A stretch of DNA of 64,000 nucleotides from Gemmatimonadaceae bacterium (GTDB lineage: Bacteria; Gemmatimonadota; Gemmatimonadetes; Gemmatimonadales; Gemmatimonadaceae): the NCBI GenBank assembly GCA_036504815.1, contig DASXUN010000015.1, positions 62,001 to 126,000 of the forward strand. Direction: 5' to 3'. The notes under the pieces are model-generated. The model searched no databases, was not told the origin of the DNA, and saw only the letters and a list, made by a program, of their open reading frames with translations. Shown here in pieces: positions 27,726 to 36,647 of this stretch (its first letter is position 1; each line of letters opens with the position of its first letter). Made by a program: the position numbers and the translations under genes.

Positions 27726-28403
27726 ATGTTCCTGCCGAAACCCGTGGCCGAGTTCCTGGCGCGGCGTTTGATCGGTGCGCGTCTCATCGCGACGATCCGC
27801 GTCGTGGGCTCATGCGTGGCTGGCGCGCTGTTCGCCGCTGGAACCATCCGCCTTGCGGCGTGGCTGCTCGGGGCTTCGGCGGTCCTTGGCCTGATCGGTC
27901 GCCTGTTGGCGCGCAGCATCAATCCAACGCAGACGGACAGCGGTGTACCCGGCACTGCGATGGTTCACGGCACTGCGATGGACAGCATCGCCGATGGCTT
28001 CCTGTTCGGAGGCCTGACGTTCTTCTTTGCCGCCGATGCATGGCACCGCTATCTGCCCATGGTTGCGGTCGGTCTTGCGGGATTGCTTGCGACGCTGATA
28101 TCGACGTACGCGGGAGCTCGCGCCGAGTTTGTCGGAGTTTCCATGGAAGAAATCGGCGTCCTGGAGCGTCCGGCTCGCTTGCTCCTGTTGGCACTGCCGC
28201 AGGCATTCTTCGGGCTGGCGTTCGACGGGCTGCTGCTTCGCTTCGTCTTCGTGCTGTTCGCGGCCGCAGCTATTGCGAGGTCCGTCAGGCAACTTGCGCA
28301 CGACTACCTGGCCGCGCAGGGGCTGGCGCCGTCCTCCGCCCACACCGTGGACTACGCTTTGCTCGGGCCAGCCCTGTTCTCGCCTCCCGACACCACCAAG
28401 TGA
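27726..28403 (+). CDS. CDP-alcohol phosphatidyltransferase-like membrane protein
   Basis: This integral membrane protein of about 225 residues resembles enzymes that join CDP-diacylglycerol to an alcohol such as inositol phosphate. The second half of the signature is present (GTAMDSIAD, fitting GxxxDxxxD at residues 82-90), as are a later TYAGARAEFVG and LERPARLLLLAL, as in phosphatidylinositol-phosphate synthases. The first half of the signature (DxxDGxxAR) is degenerate: glycines stand where the two metal-binding aspartates are expected, before LLAR. Activity is therefore uncertain. It lies four bases before inositol-3-phosphate synthase, which supports an inositol-lipid role. Confidence 0.7.
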   Translation: MFLPKPVAEFLARRLIGARLIATIRVVGSCVAGALFAAGTIRLAAWLLGASAVLGLIGRLLARSINPTQTDSGVPGTAMVHGTAMDSIADGFLFGGLTFFFAADAWHRYLPMVAVGLAGLLATLISTYAGARAEFVGVSMEEIGVLERPARLLLLALPQAFFGLAFDGLLLRFVFVLFAAAAIARSVRQLAHDYLAAQGLAPSSAHTVDYALLGPALFSPPDTTK

Positions 28404-28407
28404 ACCA

Positions 28408-29727
28408 ATGAGCCAGCCGCCCAAAAAGGCCATTCGCAGCGCCCAAGGGAAGCTGGGCATTCTCACGCCCGGATTGGGCGCTGTCGCCACCACTTTCATC
28501 GCCGGTGTCGAGAGCGTGCGTCGAGGGCTCTCAAAGCCCATCGGGTCGCTGACCCAGATGTCCACGATTCGGCTTGGCAAGCGGACCGAGCATCGGGCGC
28601 CCTTAATTCGCGATTTCGCGCCGCTCGCCAGCCTCGAGGACCTCGTGTTCGGCGCGTGGGATCCGATTCCCGATGACGCGTACACCTCGGCAAAGAAGGC
28701 CGGCGTGCTCGAGGGCAGGCACCTCGAGCCGCTGAAGGATTTCCTACAGGCGATCACGCCGATAACGGCGGTCTTCGATCAGCACTATGTCACGCGCATC
28801 CACGGCACGCACGTCAAGACCGGCAAGACCAAGCGCGACCTCGCCGAGCAGATCCGGCAGGATATCCGCAACTTTCGCGTGGCCAATGGCTGCGACCGGC
28901 TCGTGGCCGTCTGGTGCGGCTCGACCGAGATCTACATCGCCCCGTCGGCGGTGCATGCCAGCATCGAGGCCTTTGAGGCCGGGATGGATGAGAACGCTCC
29001 CGAGATTGCCCCGTCGATGCTGTATGCGTGGGCCTGCATCATGGAGCACGTCCCGTACAACAACGGGGCGCCGAACCTTGCCGTCGACACGCCAGCGCTG
29101 TTGGCCCTCGCCCAGCGCGAGGGTGTGCCGGTCTCCGGCAAGGACTTCAAGACCGGCCAGACGTGGATGAAGACGGTCATCGCCCCTGCGATCAAGGCGC
29201 GCATGCTCGGCCTTGAGGGCTGGTATTCCACCAACATCCTCGGCAATCGCGACGGTGAGGTGCTCGACGACCCCGCGTCCTTCAAGACGAAGGAGGCCTC
29301 GAAGCTCAGCGTGCTGCACACCATCCTGCAACCGGAGCTGTACCCCGACTTGTACGAGGGCTTCTCGCACGTTGTGCGCATCAACTACTACCCGCCGCGC
29401 GGCGACAACAAGGAAGGCTGGGACAACATCGACATCGTCGGATGGATGGGCTATCCGATGCAGATCAAGGTGAACTTCCTCTGCCGTGACTCGATTCTCG
29501 CGGCGCCCATTGTGCTCGACCTCGCGTTGTTCAGCGACCTGGCCTCGCGTGCCGGGATGAATGGGATCCAGGAATGGCTGAGTTTCTATTACAAGTCACC
29601 CATGGCTGCCGCAGGACTTCTCCCCGAGCACGATCTTTTCATTCAGCAGACGAAGCTCAAGAACACGCTCCGCCACCTGATGGGGGAGGAGCAGATCACC
29701 CATCTTGGGTTGGAGTACTATCCATAA
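28408..29727 (+). CDS. ino1: Inositol-3-phosphate synthase
   Basis: This 439-residue NAD-dependent enzyme converts glucose 6-phosphate to inositol 3-phosphate, the first step of inositol lipid synthesis. Diagnostic stretches include GILTPGLGAVATTFIAGV (NAD binding), AVWCGSTEIYI, FKTGQTWMKTVIAPAIK and LGNRDGEVLDDP. The gene starts four bases after the stop of the phosphatidyltransferase-like gene, so the two are an operon. Inositol phospholipids are uncommon in bacteria, and their genes on a mobile island are notable. Confidence 0.95.
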   Translation: MSQPPKKAIRSAQGKLGILTPGLGAVATTFIAGVESVRRGLSKPIGSLTQMSTIRLGKRTEHRAPLIRDFAPLASLEDLVFGAWDPIPDDAYTSAKKAGVLEGRHLEPLKDFLQAITPITAVFDQHYVTRIHGTHVKTGKTKRDLAEQIRQDIRNFRVANGCDRLVAVWCGSTEIYIAPSAVHASIEAFEAGMDENAPEIAPSMLYAWACIMEHVPYNNGAPNLAVDTPALLALAQREGVPVSGKDFKTGQTWMKTVIAPAIKARMLGLEGWYSTNILGNRDGEVLDDPASFKTKEASKLSVLHTILQPELYPDLYEGFSHVVRINYYPPRGDNKEGWDNIDIVGWMGYPMQIKVNFLCRDSILAAPIVLDLALFSDLASRAGMNGIQEWLSFYYKSPMAAAGLLPEHDLFIQQTKLKNTLRHLMGEEQITHLGLEYYP

Positions 29728-29747
29728 GAAGTAACACTGCTCGCCCG

Positions 29748-30143
29748 ATGAGTTCCAATCGAGCCGAAGAATCACCAGGACGCACACCTGCGTCCCACCA
29801 GAACTGGCGCATCATGAAGGACTCCCAGCACCCTATTTCAGTCGAGGAACTGGCCCGCCTGTTCGATCAACACATGCCGCATGTCCGTGACATCGGAATG
29901 GTGCTGGACGAACGAAATTCTTATGAAGGCACACGGAGGCTCCTGCCCACCGGGCCCTTTCTGTCCGGCGGCTCCGGCACGACGTCCCTCTTTAAGGGCG
30001 TGCTGTTCAGTCGGGCGGGCTCGGCCTGTGGCCTAGCGGTGTTTCGTGCGTTGGGACCGACACATGCGTTCGTCGCGCACTCCACATCGGATACGTCGGT
30101 CGTCGCGGACGGGCCGCCAGTGCGCCGAAGTCCGGGATCATGA
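29748..30143 (+). pseudogene. Probable remnant of a hotdog-fold thioesterase
   Basis: The stretch VEELARLFDQHMPHVRDIGMVLDE resembles the opening of PaaI-type thioesterases, but the following residues do not continue the hotdog fold and the frame ends after about 130 residues. I read it as a truncated or frameshifted gene between inositol-3-phosphate synthase and the transglutaminase-like gene. A small genuine gene is possible. Confidence 0.35.
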
Positions 30144-30180
30144 ACTCGCGTACCACGGTTCTTCATCAGGGAGATGTATC

Positions 30181-30900
30181 ATGAGCACAGAAACCGACGA
30201 CGCCCCGCCCCTGCCGCCCGACGCAGGTCCGTCGGAGGGTTCGCTGCTGCCCACCGCGGTGGTGGATTGCGACCATCCGGCCGTGCAGGGCTTTGCGCAT
30301 GAGTACGCGCGGGGGGCGAACGACCGCGAGCGCGCGGTGTCGCTCTTCAACGCCGTGCGTGACGGGTTTCGCTACGACCCGTATCGTGCCGCAGACCTGA
30401 CCGTCCATGGCATGCGCGCCAGTACCGTGCTCGCCGTGGGAGCGGGCTGGTGCGTGACGAAGGCCACGCTGCTGACGGCGGCTTGTCGCGCCGTGGGCAT
30501 CCCGGCTCGGCTAGGATTCGCCGACGTACGCAATCACCTGTCCACCAAACGCTTGCGCCAAGCCATGCAGACGGACGTGTTCGTGTGGCACGGGTTCTCG
30601 GAGATCTGGCTGGACAGTGCGTGGCGCAAGGCCACCCCCGCGTTCAACACCGACCTGTGCGAGAAGTTCGGCTTGGTCCCACTGGAGTTCAACGGCATGA
30701 ATGACTCGCTCTACCATCTGTTCGACCGCAGTGGCCAGCGTCACATGGAGTACCTGCGTCATCATGGCAGTTTCAACGACGTCCCGCTGAAACGGATACT
30801 GGCCGACTTCGTGCGTGTGTACTCCGGCTGGCGTTCGGCGGCCCATCAACTAACGACCGCTGACTTCGAGCGCGACGTTGCTAAGCGAACACTCTCCTGA
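30181..30900 (+). CDS. Transglutaminase-like cysteine protein
   Basis: This 239-residue cytoplasmic protein has the transglutaminase/papain-like core: GWCVTKATLLTAACRAVG with nucleophile Cys91, then the histidine at about 137 in VWHGFSEIWLDSAW, followed by ATPAFN. Such proteins are usually peptidases or amide-bond enzymes. The ATG at 30181 follows GGGAG. No signal peptide is seen. The substrate is unknown. Confidence 0.85.
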   Translation: MSTETDDAPPLPPDAGPSEGSLLPTAVVDCDHPAVQGFAHEYARGANDRERAVSLFNAVRDGFRYDPYRAADLTVHGMRASTVLAVGAGWCVTKATLLTAACRAVGIPARLGFADVRNHLSTKRLRQAMQTDVFVWHGFSEIWLDSAWRKATPAFNTDLCEKFGLVPLEFNGMNDSLYHLFDRSGQRHMEYLRHHGSFNDVPLKRILADFVRVYSGWRSAAHQLTTADFERDVAKRTLS

Positions 30901-31224
30901 CGATTCGGGTGTTGGCGATGTGGCCGGGAACGTTCCTCGGCTGTGGCTACGCAGCGTCGACGAGCGTACGCAAGCGCATATCTCGGGAAGCAAGCAGCTC
31001 CTGGGTGACCCGCCCAGCGATGGCCAACCCAATCCACCCTGCACACCGACGGCCGATGGTCGCGCGTGATTGAGAAGACCGGCGGCACCGCCACGGCATC
31101 ACGCGGCCCGGCAGGCCCATGGACACTCCCCCTATCCTGTCGTTCAATCGCGGAAAACCGATCCACGTGACCACGCGTTCGCACTCACTCGGCGGCTCGC
31201 CCAACGACCTTATGCCAACGGACC
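30901..31224. other. Non-coding gap before the ArsR-type regulator
   Basis: I see no gene in this stretch. It ends at the promoter and operator of the ArsR-type gene. Confidence 0.5.
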
Positions 31225-31260
31225 TTGACAGAGCACTTCGATATACGTAGATATATCGAA
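31225..31260 (+). promoter_or_regulatory. Promoter and operator of the ArsR-type gene
   Basis: A consensus TTGACA (31225-31230) is followed by a perfect 9-bp inverted repeat (TTCGATATA, six bases, TATATCGAA; 31237-31260). The inverted repeat covers the -10 position (TAGATA, 31248-31253). AT-rich dyads of this type are typical ArsR/SmtB operators, so autorepression is likely. Confidence 0.75.
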
Positions 31261-31279
31261 TGCTTTCCGCAAAGTGCTC

Positions 31280-31567
31280 ATGAAGGACGCCGAGTTCAGT
31301 CGGATCGCCAAGGCACTGGCTGATCCGAGGCGGTTTGAGATTCTAAAGGTGATCATCGGTGCCGGCGAGATCTCGTGCGGCCAGGTGGCCGATCGGTTCC
31401 CGGTCAGCCAGTCGACGATATCGCATCATCTCCGGTTGCTGACAGAAGCGGGCCTGGTACGTGTGCGGCGTGAGGGGCAGTTCGGGTACTTCTCGCCCGG
31501 TCAGGCGACATTCGAGAAGTACCTTGAGGCCCTGAGCAGCCGTTTGCTGGAAAAAGTCCTGATCTAG
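31280..31567 (+). CDS. ArsR-family transcription regulator
   Basis: This is a 95-residue winged-helix repressor. The core is ALADPRRFEILKVIIG, then CGQVADRFPVSQSTISHHLRLL and EAGLVRVRREGQFGYFS, matching ArsR/SmtB proteins. It lacks the cysteine-rich metal site of ArsR itself (no CxC in the recognition helix), so its inducer need not be a metal. ATG at 31280 is used; GTG at 31274 is possible. It precedes a quinone-oxidoreductase-like gene on the same strand. Confidence 0.9.
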   Translation: MKDAEFSRIAKALADPRRFEILKVIIGAGEISCGQVADRFPVSQSTISHHLRLLTEAGLVRVRREGQFGYFSPGQATFEKYLEALSSRLLEKVLI

Positions 31568-31699
31568 GAAGAGCAGGCGACGGAGCACGGCAGAAGGATC
31601 GGGTAGGCTGGCCAATCGCATCGATGTATGGATGATGCTCGATGAACCACGCCGCCGTTTGAGCGCAATGCACGAATCCCCAATTCTTGAGGTAGTCCA

Positions 31700-32611
31700 T
31701 TGAGTCGACACGCAAGCCCCACGTTACTCGTGACCGGCGGATCCGGCCGTCTCGGCCGCCGAGTGCTCGAACTTCTACTCGCGCACGGCGATAACGCGAT
31801 CATCGCGACGACCCGCAATCCAGACTCACTGGCCGGCCTTTCTGGTAGCCGGGTGGAGGTGCGTCAGGCCGACTTTGAGCAGGCTCCGCGCCAGTTGGCC
31901 GCAGCCTTCCGGGGCGCCGATCGGATGCTGCTGATCAGCACCGACGCCTTGGATCGGCCCGGTCGCCGTTACGAGCAAGCCAACCGGGCCGTGGAGGCCG
32001 CCGCCCTCGCGGGCGTGCGGCACATCGTCTACACCTCGCTGGCGGGTCATGTGGAGGATTCGCCGGTCCTCATCGCGCCTGATCACGCGAAAACGGAACA
32101 CGCGCTGGCGGCGAGCGGCGTGGGGTACACCGCGCTGCGCAACAACCTGTACACCGACTTTCTGCCCATGAGCTTGTCGGCGGCGATTGCGTCAGGGCGG
32201 CTGTTCGCTGCGGCAGGAGACGGACGTGCGGCCTATGTCACCCGTGAGGATTGCGCGCACGCCGCCGCTGCGGCGCTCCGTTCGCGGTTCGATGGCACGC
32301 GGCAGCTCGAGATCACGGGCCCAGAGGCGGTCAGTTATGCCGAACTCGCCGCGCTCGCAAGCGAGTTGTCCGGCACGGACGTCGTCTTTGTCCCCGTTGA
32401 CACAGACGCACTCATTGCCGGCATGGTCGGGAGCGGACTGCCGGCGCCGGTGGCCCGCCTCATGGCTTCGTTCGACGCCGGCATGCAGCGCGGCCTCTTC
32501 GCGACAGTATCGGGCGCTGTCCAGGAGTTGACCGGCTCGACACCGATGAGCGTGCGATCATTCCTTGCATCGCACACTGACGCTCTCGGACAGCGACAAA
32601 CGAAACCGTAA
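31700..32611 (+). CDS. NAD(P)H-dependent quinone oxidoreductase-like SDR protein (QorB/NmrA type)
   Basis: This 303-residue Rossmann-fold protein starts TLLVTGGSGRLGRRVLELL (the GxxGxxG site). It resembles the E. coli quinone reductase QorB (VEVRQADFEQ, MLLISTDAL, HIVYTSLAG, TALRNNLYTDFL). Such proteins reduce quinones or bind NADPH as redox sensors. It starts with TTG seven bases after GAGG. It probably belongs with the ArsR-type regulator upstream. Confidence 0.85.
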   Translation: MSRHASPTLLVTGGSGRLGRRVLELLLAHGDNAIIATTRNPDSLAGLSGSRVEVRQADFEQAPRQLAAAFRGADRMLLISTDALDRPGRRYEQANRAVEAAALAGVRHIVYTSLAGHVEDSPVLIAPDHAKTEHALAASGVGYTALRNNLYTDFLPMSLSAAIASGRLFAAAGDGRAAYVTREDCAHAAAAALRSRFDGTRQLEITGPEAVSYAELAALASELSGTDVVFVPVDTDALIAGMVGSGLPAPVARLMASFDAGMQRGLFATVSGAVQELTGSTPMSVRSFLASHTDALGQRQTKP

Positions 32612-32676
32612 TTGGCGCGTGCAGTCCCCGGCGCCGCCCACGATGCGGTGAATTCCCCCCCCTCAAGGAGCAGCAT

Positions 32677-33021
32677 ATGGACACGCTCGCGTTGGATCAG
32701 CAATTGAACACGATGATTGTCGATGGCAAATCCGTGGACGCGTTCCAGCGGTTCTACGCCGAGGACGTCATCGCGCAAGAGAACGACGAGCCAGAACGCG
32801 TTGGCCGCGACGCATGGCTGCGCGCCCGCCAGGAGATGGAGAAGAACATCACGTCCTTCGAGGCACGTGTCCTCGCACACGGGTCGAATGGTGACATCTC
32901 CTTTTCCGAGTGGGAGTTCCGCATGGTGATCGAGGGTATGGGTCCGCTCACGATCGCTCAGGTTGCTGTCCGTCGCTGGAAGGATGGGAGGATCATCCGC
33001 GAGCGCTTCTATCACAAGTAG
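32677..33021 (+). CDS. SnoaL-like (NTF2-fold) protein
   Basis: This 114-residue protein fits the SnoaL-like cone-shaped fold (DAFQRFYAEDVIAQEND at the start, WKDGRIIRERFYHK at the end). Family members are small isomerases, hydrolases or stress-linked proteins. AAGGAG lies a suitable distance before the ATG. It closes the ArsR / oxidoreductase cluster, ahead of a terminator. Confidence 0.8.
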   Translation: MDTLALDQQLNTMIVDGKSVDAFQRFYAEDVIAQENDEPERVGRDAWLRARQEMEKNITSFEARVLAHGSNGDISFSEWEFRMVIEGMGPLTIAQVAVRRWKDGRIIRERFYHK

Positions 33022-33178
33022 ACTGGTCTGCCGCTGCGCAGCGTTTGCTGTGCAGCGGTCGACCGGCTGCTCGGGGACGTCTTTCTGCCGGGACATCCCG
33101 TGCCCCGGCGAGATCGTGCTCGACCTGGATGCCCCGGACAATCAATCAGATGCATGGCAATCACTCCTGCCCGATGAA

Positions 33179-33205
33179 GCCGGCGGAGACTGCCGCGGCT
33201 TTTTT
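33179..33205 (+). terminator. Rho-independent terminator
   Basis: A 7-bp GC stem with one bulged base (GCC-G-GCGG with CCGCGGC, loop AGACTG) is followed by six T. It ends the ArsR / oxidoreductase / SnoaL transcript. Confidence 0.7.
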
Positions 33206-33295
33206 GCTCGCGCCGTCCGCTGGTACGCCCGGCGTGGCGTCACGGTGCAGCGCCTGCTCACGCATAATGCGAAAGCGCATCGCAGTCACGCCCGC

Positions 33296-33370
33296 GTTGG
33301 TGACGATGTCCTGCAGCCGCTCGCGCGGCACCTCAGAAGGCAAACACCACCTGCGCCTCGACGCTCGGAC
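33296..33370 (-). pseudogene. Fragment of an MNT-HEPN toxin-antitoxin junction
   Basis: The reverse complement of these 75 bases matches 53498-53572 at 70 positions without gaps. That region is the end of the MNT nucleotidyltransferase gene and the start of the HEPN gene. Both flanks diverge at once, so this is a small remnant of a second copy, not a gene. Confidence 0.8.
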
Positions 33371-33438
33371 GCTCTGGCCACCGCGTCCTCGCCATCGCGT
33401 GGCGCCAACTTCTTGCTGCGCAGGGCTCACTCACGCGC

Positions 33439-35355
33439 TCAGCGGGTCGTTTGAGCCGGGCCCCCTCCCGAGCTGCGTGTCCCTGGTGGCTCCGGAATCG
33501 GATACTCCCCCCGCATCCACGATCTCACCACCGACACATCGACCGACGAGAAGACCTCCGGCGGACAGTAGATCAGCTGGTGTGTGGCGCGACCGTGCCG
33601 CGACAGTCGAGGCGCTCGGCACGGGATGATCAGCAGCCGGCGATCGGTGGCGGATCGCTGCATCAGTGGGCCTCGCAACGTTGGGGTCTGCTTCCGGAAG
33701 TGCTCCACCAAGTCTCGCGCCGAGTGGAAGTGAGGAATCCACGTTGCGGGGAATCCCGCGGCAAGCACGGCATTGGCGAACGCGCGATCCTGTGCCTCCT
33801 GCCGTGACGCCTGTGTAACGGGCACACCCGCCCGTTCCATCTCCTGCGCGACCGTGGGCCAGTTGAGATAGCGGCGCCCGACAAGATCGTAAGCTACGAT
33901 CGGTGTCCGCTGTCGAATCAACCGTTCAATCACGCGCGTTTGCGACGTGCTGAGTACCGGCTGCTGCTCGGCCGCCCGGGTATCCTCATACGCCCATCCC
34001 GCACGTCGCGCCGTCTGCTGTCGCGCATACTCCGGGAACGCCTTCTCGAGACACGCCTCGTCCGGCGCCACGACCAGCGCACCGTCCGCGTCGACTCGGG
34101 CCGGTCCGAGGACGCCCTGCATCACCCGGTGCCACAGTTCCCGCTCGTCAGCGCCCGTGCGATGAGCCAACACACTGATCGTTTCGCCTTGACCGCTGAC
34201 GATCGCTGGCACCTCTTCGAAGTACCTGTGCAAGAGGGCCACCGAGTCGACCTCATCCGGCGTGAACTCGCGGGAACCGATGATCTTGAGTCGGCCCGCC
34301 GCCAACTCTCGGGCGATTGCCTTCCGTTCGCGACCACGTTGCCGCTGCGTGTACGCCCACAAGCGTTGCGGCTGCGTGGTCCAGACGGGTCCCGTGAGGA
34401 TCAGCAGTTCCGTCGTAACGCCGTGCGGGAACGTGATCTCCGCCAGGGCCAATTTCGGCGCGATGCGCCGGAGCGCGATCGTGGTCGTCAACAAGCGAAC
34501 GAGTCGGCGCGTGGCACCAGGCACCGGGGCGGCGAGGACGAAGAGCTGCTCCACACGACCGGCCAAGGAACGTAACGCGTTGAGAACGCGTCGCCGCAAC
34601 ACGGGATCGCCTGTCGACATCTGCGCCTCACGCGCCTCCATGAGTGCCGCACGAAGGGCTTCGCGCTCGTTGAGATCATGTTCCATCGTCAGGACAAGCG
34701 CCTCCCGCAGCCTGTCGCGCGTTTCGAGATTCGCGTGCACCATCAGTCGAATACGTTGCTCCACGTCGGCGAGTTTGTCCTGCAGTCCCGCCAGCTGGCG
34801 GATCTTCTCACGTTCGAGACCCTCGACCAGGTGTCCGAGTTCTTCGAGGGGCACCGCGCGATAGGCCGTGGCGATGGCCGACAGGATCGGTCCTTCGACA
34901 ACGGGAGAGAACCTCGCCGCATGCGGCTCCAGACTCTCAATGCAATGTGTGGACCGATACTCATACGTCGTTCCGGCACGACGTCGCGCGCGCACCGTGA
35001 TCCCGCAACGATGGTGCGACGCGTCCAGCCAGCCACACCGCATGGCCGGCAGTTTCGGATCCAACGGCGCTCTCGCGCGACGCGCGCCGCGGCGCGTCCC
35101 CTGGCTCAGTAGACGCCGCATGAGTTCGTATGACGAGGAAGGCGCAAATGACGGAAAGGCGTCCATCTTCCACACGAGCGCGCGCGGATCCGCCACGCCG
35201 TGCCGGTGCGGATCGCGATCGCGACGACCCAATGGTGTCAGAACGTCAACGGACGTGCCCACGACGCCGCCGTCTCCAGCGCCCGTCTCAGGTTCCTCGT
35301 CGATCTTCGGATTGCCGAGATCCTCCTCGCGCCCGTCAACTCGCACGATTCGCAT
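33439..35355 (-). CDS. Serine recombinase partner protein (zinc-ribbon and coiled-coil part)
   Basis: This 638-residue protein looks like the DNA-binding remainder of a large serine recombinase without its catalytic domain. Residues about 105-145 hold a possible zinc ribbon (CGW, HRC, THC), and residues about 185-270 form a charged coiled coil as in large serine integrases. The C-terminal half has further DNA-binding-like regions (WAYTQRQRGRERKAIARELA). Its ATG overlaps the stop of the catalytic gene by one base (TAATG), so the two proteins are made together. Its role as a DNA-binding partner is an inference. Confidence 0.65.
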   Translation of the reverse strand: MRIVRVDGREEDLGNPKIDEEPETGAGDGGVVGTSVDVLTPLGRRDRDPHRHGVADPRALVWKMDAFPSFAPSSSYELMRRLLSQGTRRGARRARAPLDPKLPAMRCGWLDASHHRCGITVRARRRAGTTYEYRSTHCIESLEPHAARFSPVVEGPILSAIATAYRAVPLEELGHLVEGLEREKIRQLAGLQDKLADVEQRIRLMVHANLETRDRLREALVLTMEHDLNEREALRAALMEAREAQMSTGDPVLRRRVLNALRSLAGRVEQLFVLAAPVPGATRRLVRLLTTTIALRRIAPKLALAEITFPHGVTTELLILTGPVWTTQPQRLWAYTQRQRGRERKAIARELAAGRLKIIGSREFTPDEVDSVALLHRYFEEVPAIVSGQGETISVLAHRTGADERELWHRVMQGVLGPARVDADGALVVAPDEACLEKAFPEYARQQTARRAGWAYEDTRAAEQQPVLSTSQTRVIERLIRQRTPIVAYDLVGRRYLNWPTVAQEMERAGVPVTQASRQEAQDRAFANAVLAAGFPATWIPHFHSARDLVEHFRKQTPTLRGPLMQRSATDRRLLIIPCRAPRLSRHGRATHQLIYCPPEVFSSVDVSVVRSWMRGEYPIPEPPGTRSSGGGPAQTTR

Positions 35356-36488
35356 TACATCATATCCCCAGCAAGCAGATCATCGACGCCCGGCAGAGCA
35401 GGCCTTCCCTGCTCCAGGGCGCGGTTGAGGTGCGCGCCCTTGTGCTGCTCGGCGCGATCGGCGCGTAGAGTCTCGTGCACCAGGCCTTCGGCATAGAAGG
35501 CGTAGATGCCGTATAGGGCGGGCAGCATAAACCAGCGACGAAGGGCCTGCCGGTTGACCTTCCGCCACTGCATCCGCTGACCCGGACGCCAGCGCGCTCC
35601 CGTTGTGCACGGCACAAGCCCTCTCCGTGCCTTCGGCCACCCCAGCTCGCCCGCTCGAATGCGCGCGACGACCGCTTGGACATCCTGAAGCTCCAGGAGC
35701 CACTTCATCCGCAACTCAACGGTCGCACTCACCTCAGCGTCCGGAAACGGCAAGATCCGCAGGGTTCGCGCGTCGAGCACGCTGCCTTCGCGATGCCGGG
35801 ACAAGTCCCGTACCCAGTCGCGGAGTCCGTGCTTCTCCAATGCATGGAGATACTCGCGATTGTGGGGATCGGCCCAGACCAGTCCCGACGGAAGCGGAAT
35901 GCGGGCAGCCAAATTCCGGGCGAGGGTGCGCCGGGACTTCATGCGCCACGACACGGCCACCCGCAGTTCCCGCCGCGCCTCCGCACTGCCAGTCGTCAGT
36001 TCGTACTCATGATCGGGATTGGCCGGATCCAACAGCCGAGCGCCCATCATGAAGATGACGCCGTGCCGCTTGGCCAGGCGAAGGAGCTCCTCCATGTCGC
36101 CAACGTGCCGAGAGAGGCGATGCGTGGCTGACGTCACGATCAGTCCGACCTTGTTGGCCTGGATCTGCTGCAGCAGATAGGTGAAGAGTCGACGTCCCTC
36201 GCTGGCGGAGGCCTGCTCGCCCAACGCTTCGAGCAGCGTCACCACTTCGTGAGAGACACCGAGGTCCAACACTTGGCCAACGCACTGCGATCGTTGCATC
36301 TCCGGACTACCTTTAGACTCGCGAGCTTGCGTCAGGCTGCTCTGGCGGATGACCACGAACGCGCCGCGCTCTGCCGCCGCCCTCAAGCGCACGCGATCAT
36401 CCACGACCGTGGGCTGCGCCCAGTTCATCGATGCACGAGCGGCCTGGAACGGATTGACAGACTGGGACAGGTAGGGATCGAACGTCAT
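35355..36488 (-). CDS. Serine recombinase, catalytic part
   Basis: This 377-residue protein is a resolvase/invertase-type recombinase. The active-site serine lies in FVVIRQSSL (Ser50 or Ser51), followed by an SKGSPEMQRSQ stretch, VGLIVTSATHRLSRHVGDME, and a recombinase domain (about 190-340). It lacks the zinc ribbon and coiled coil of single-chain large serine recombinases; these appear in the overlapping next gene. It probably moved part of this island independently of the tyrosine integrase. Confidence 0.85.
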   Translation of the reverse strand: MTFDPYLSQSVNPFQAARASMNWAQPTVVDDRVRLRAAAERGAFVVIRQSSLTQARESKGSPEMQRSQCVGQVLDLGVSHEVVTLLEALGEQASASEGRRLFTYLLQQIQANKVGLIVTSATHRLSRHVGDMEELLRLAKRHGVIFMMGARLLDPANPDHEYELTTGSAEARRELRVAVSWRMKSRRTLARNLAARIPLPSGLVWADPHNREYLHALEKHGLRDWVRDLSRHREGSVLDARTLRILPFPDAEVSATVELRMKWLLELQDVQAVVARIRAGELGWPKARRGLVPCTTGARWRPGQRMQWRKVNRQALRRWFMLPALYGIYAFYAEGLVHETLRADRAEQHKGAHLNRALEQGRPALPGVDDLLAGDMM

Positions 36489-36647
36489 TGGCTGGTGCTC
36501 TCCTCCGGTTCAAGTGAACTTGACTCATCTCTGCTCGCGAACAGGGACAACGCACCTCGGAGCGCGGTGGACTGCGTGCGGACGAGAAGGCAGTCTGCGA
36601 GAATCGCAATCATCGGAGCTGCTACGCCGCGCGGGACGGGGAGCGTG

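Noticed and set aside
33022-33454. Plus-strand reading frames after the SnoaL-like gene
   Set aside because: They cross a terminator and a toxin-antitoxin relic lying on the other strand and show no protein features.
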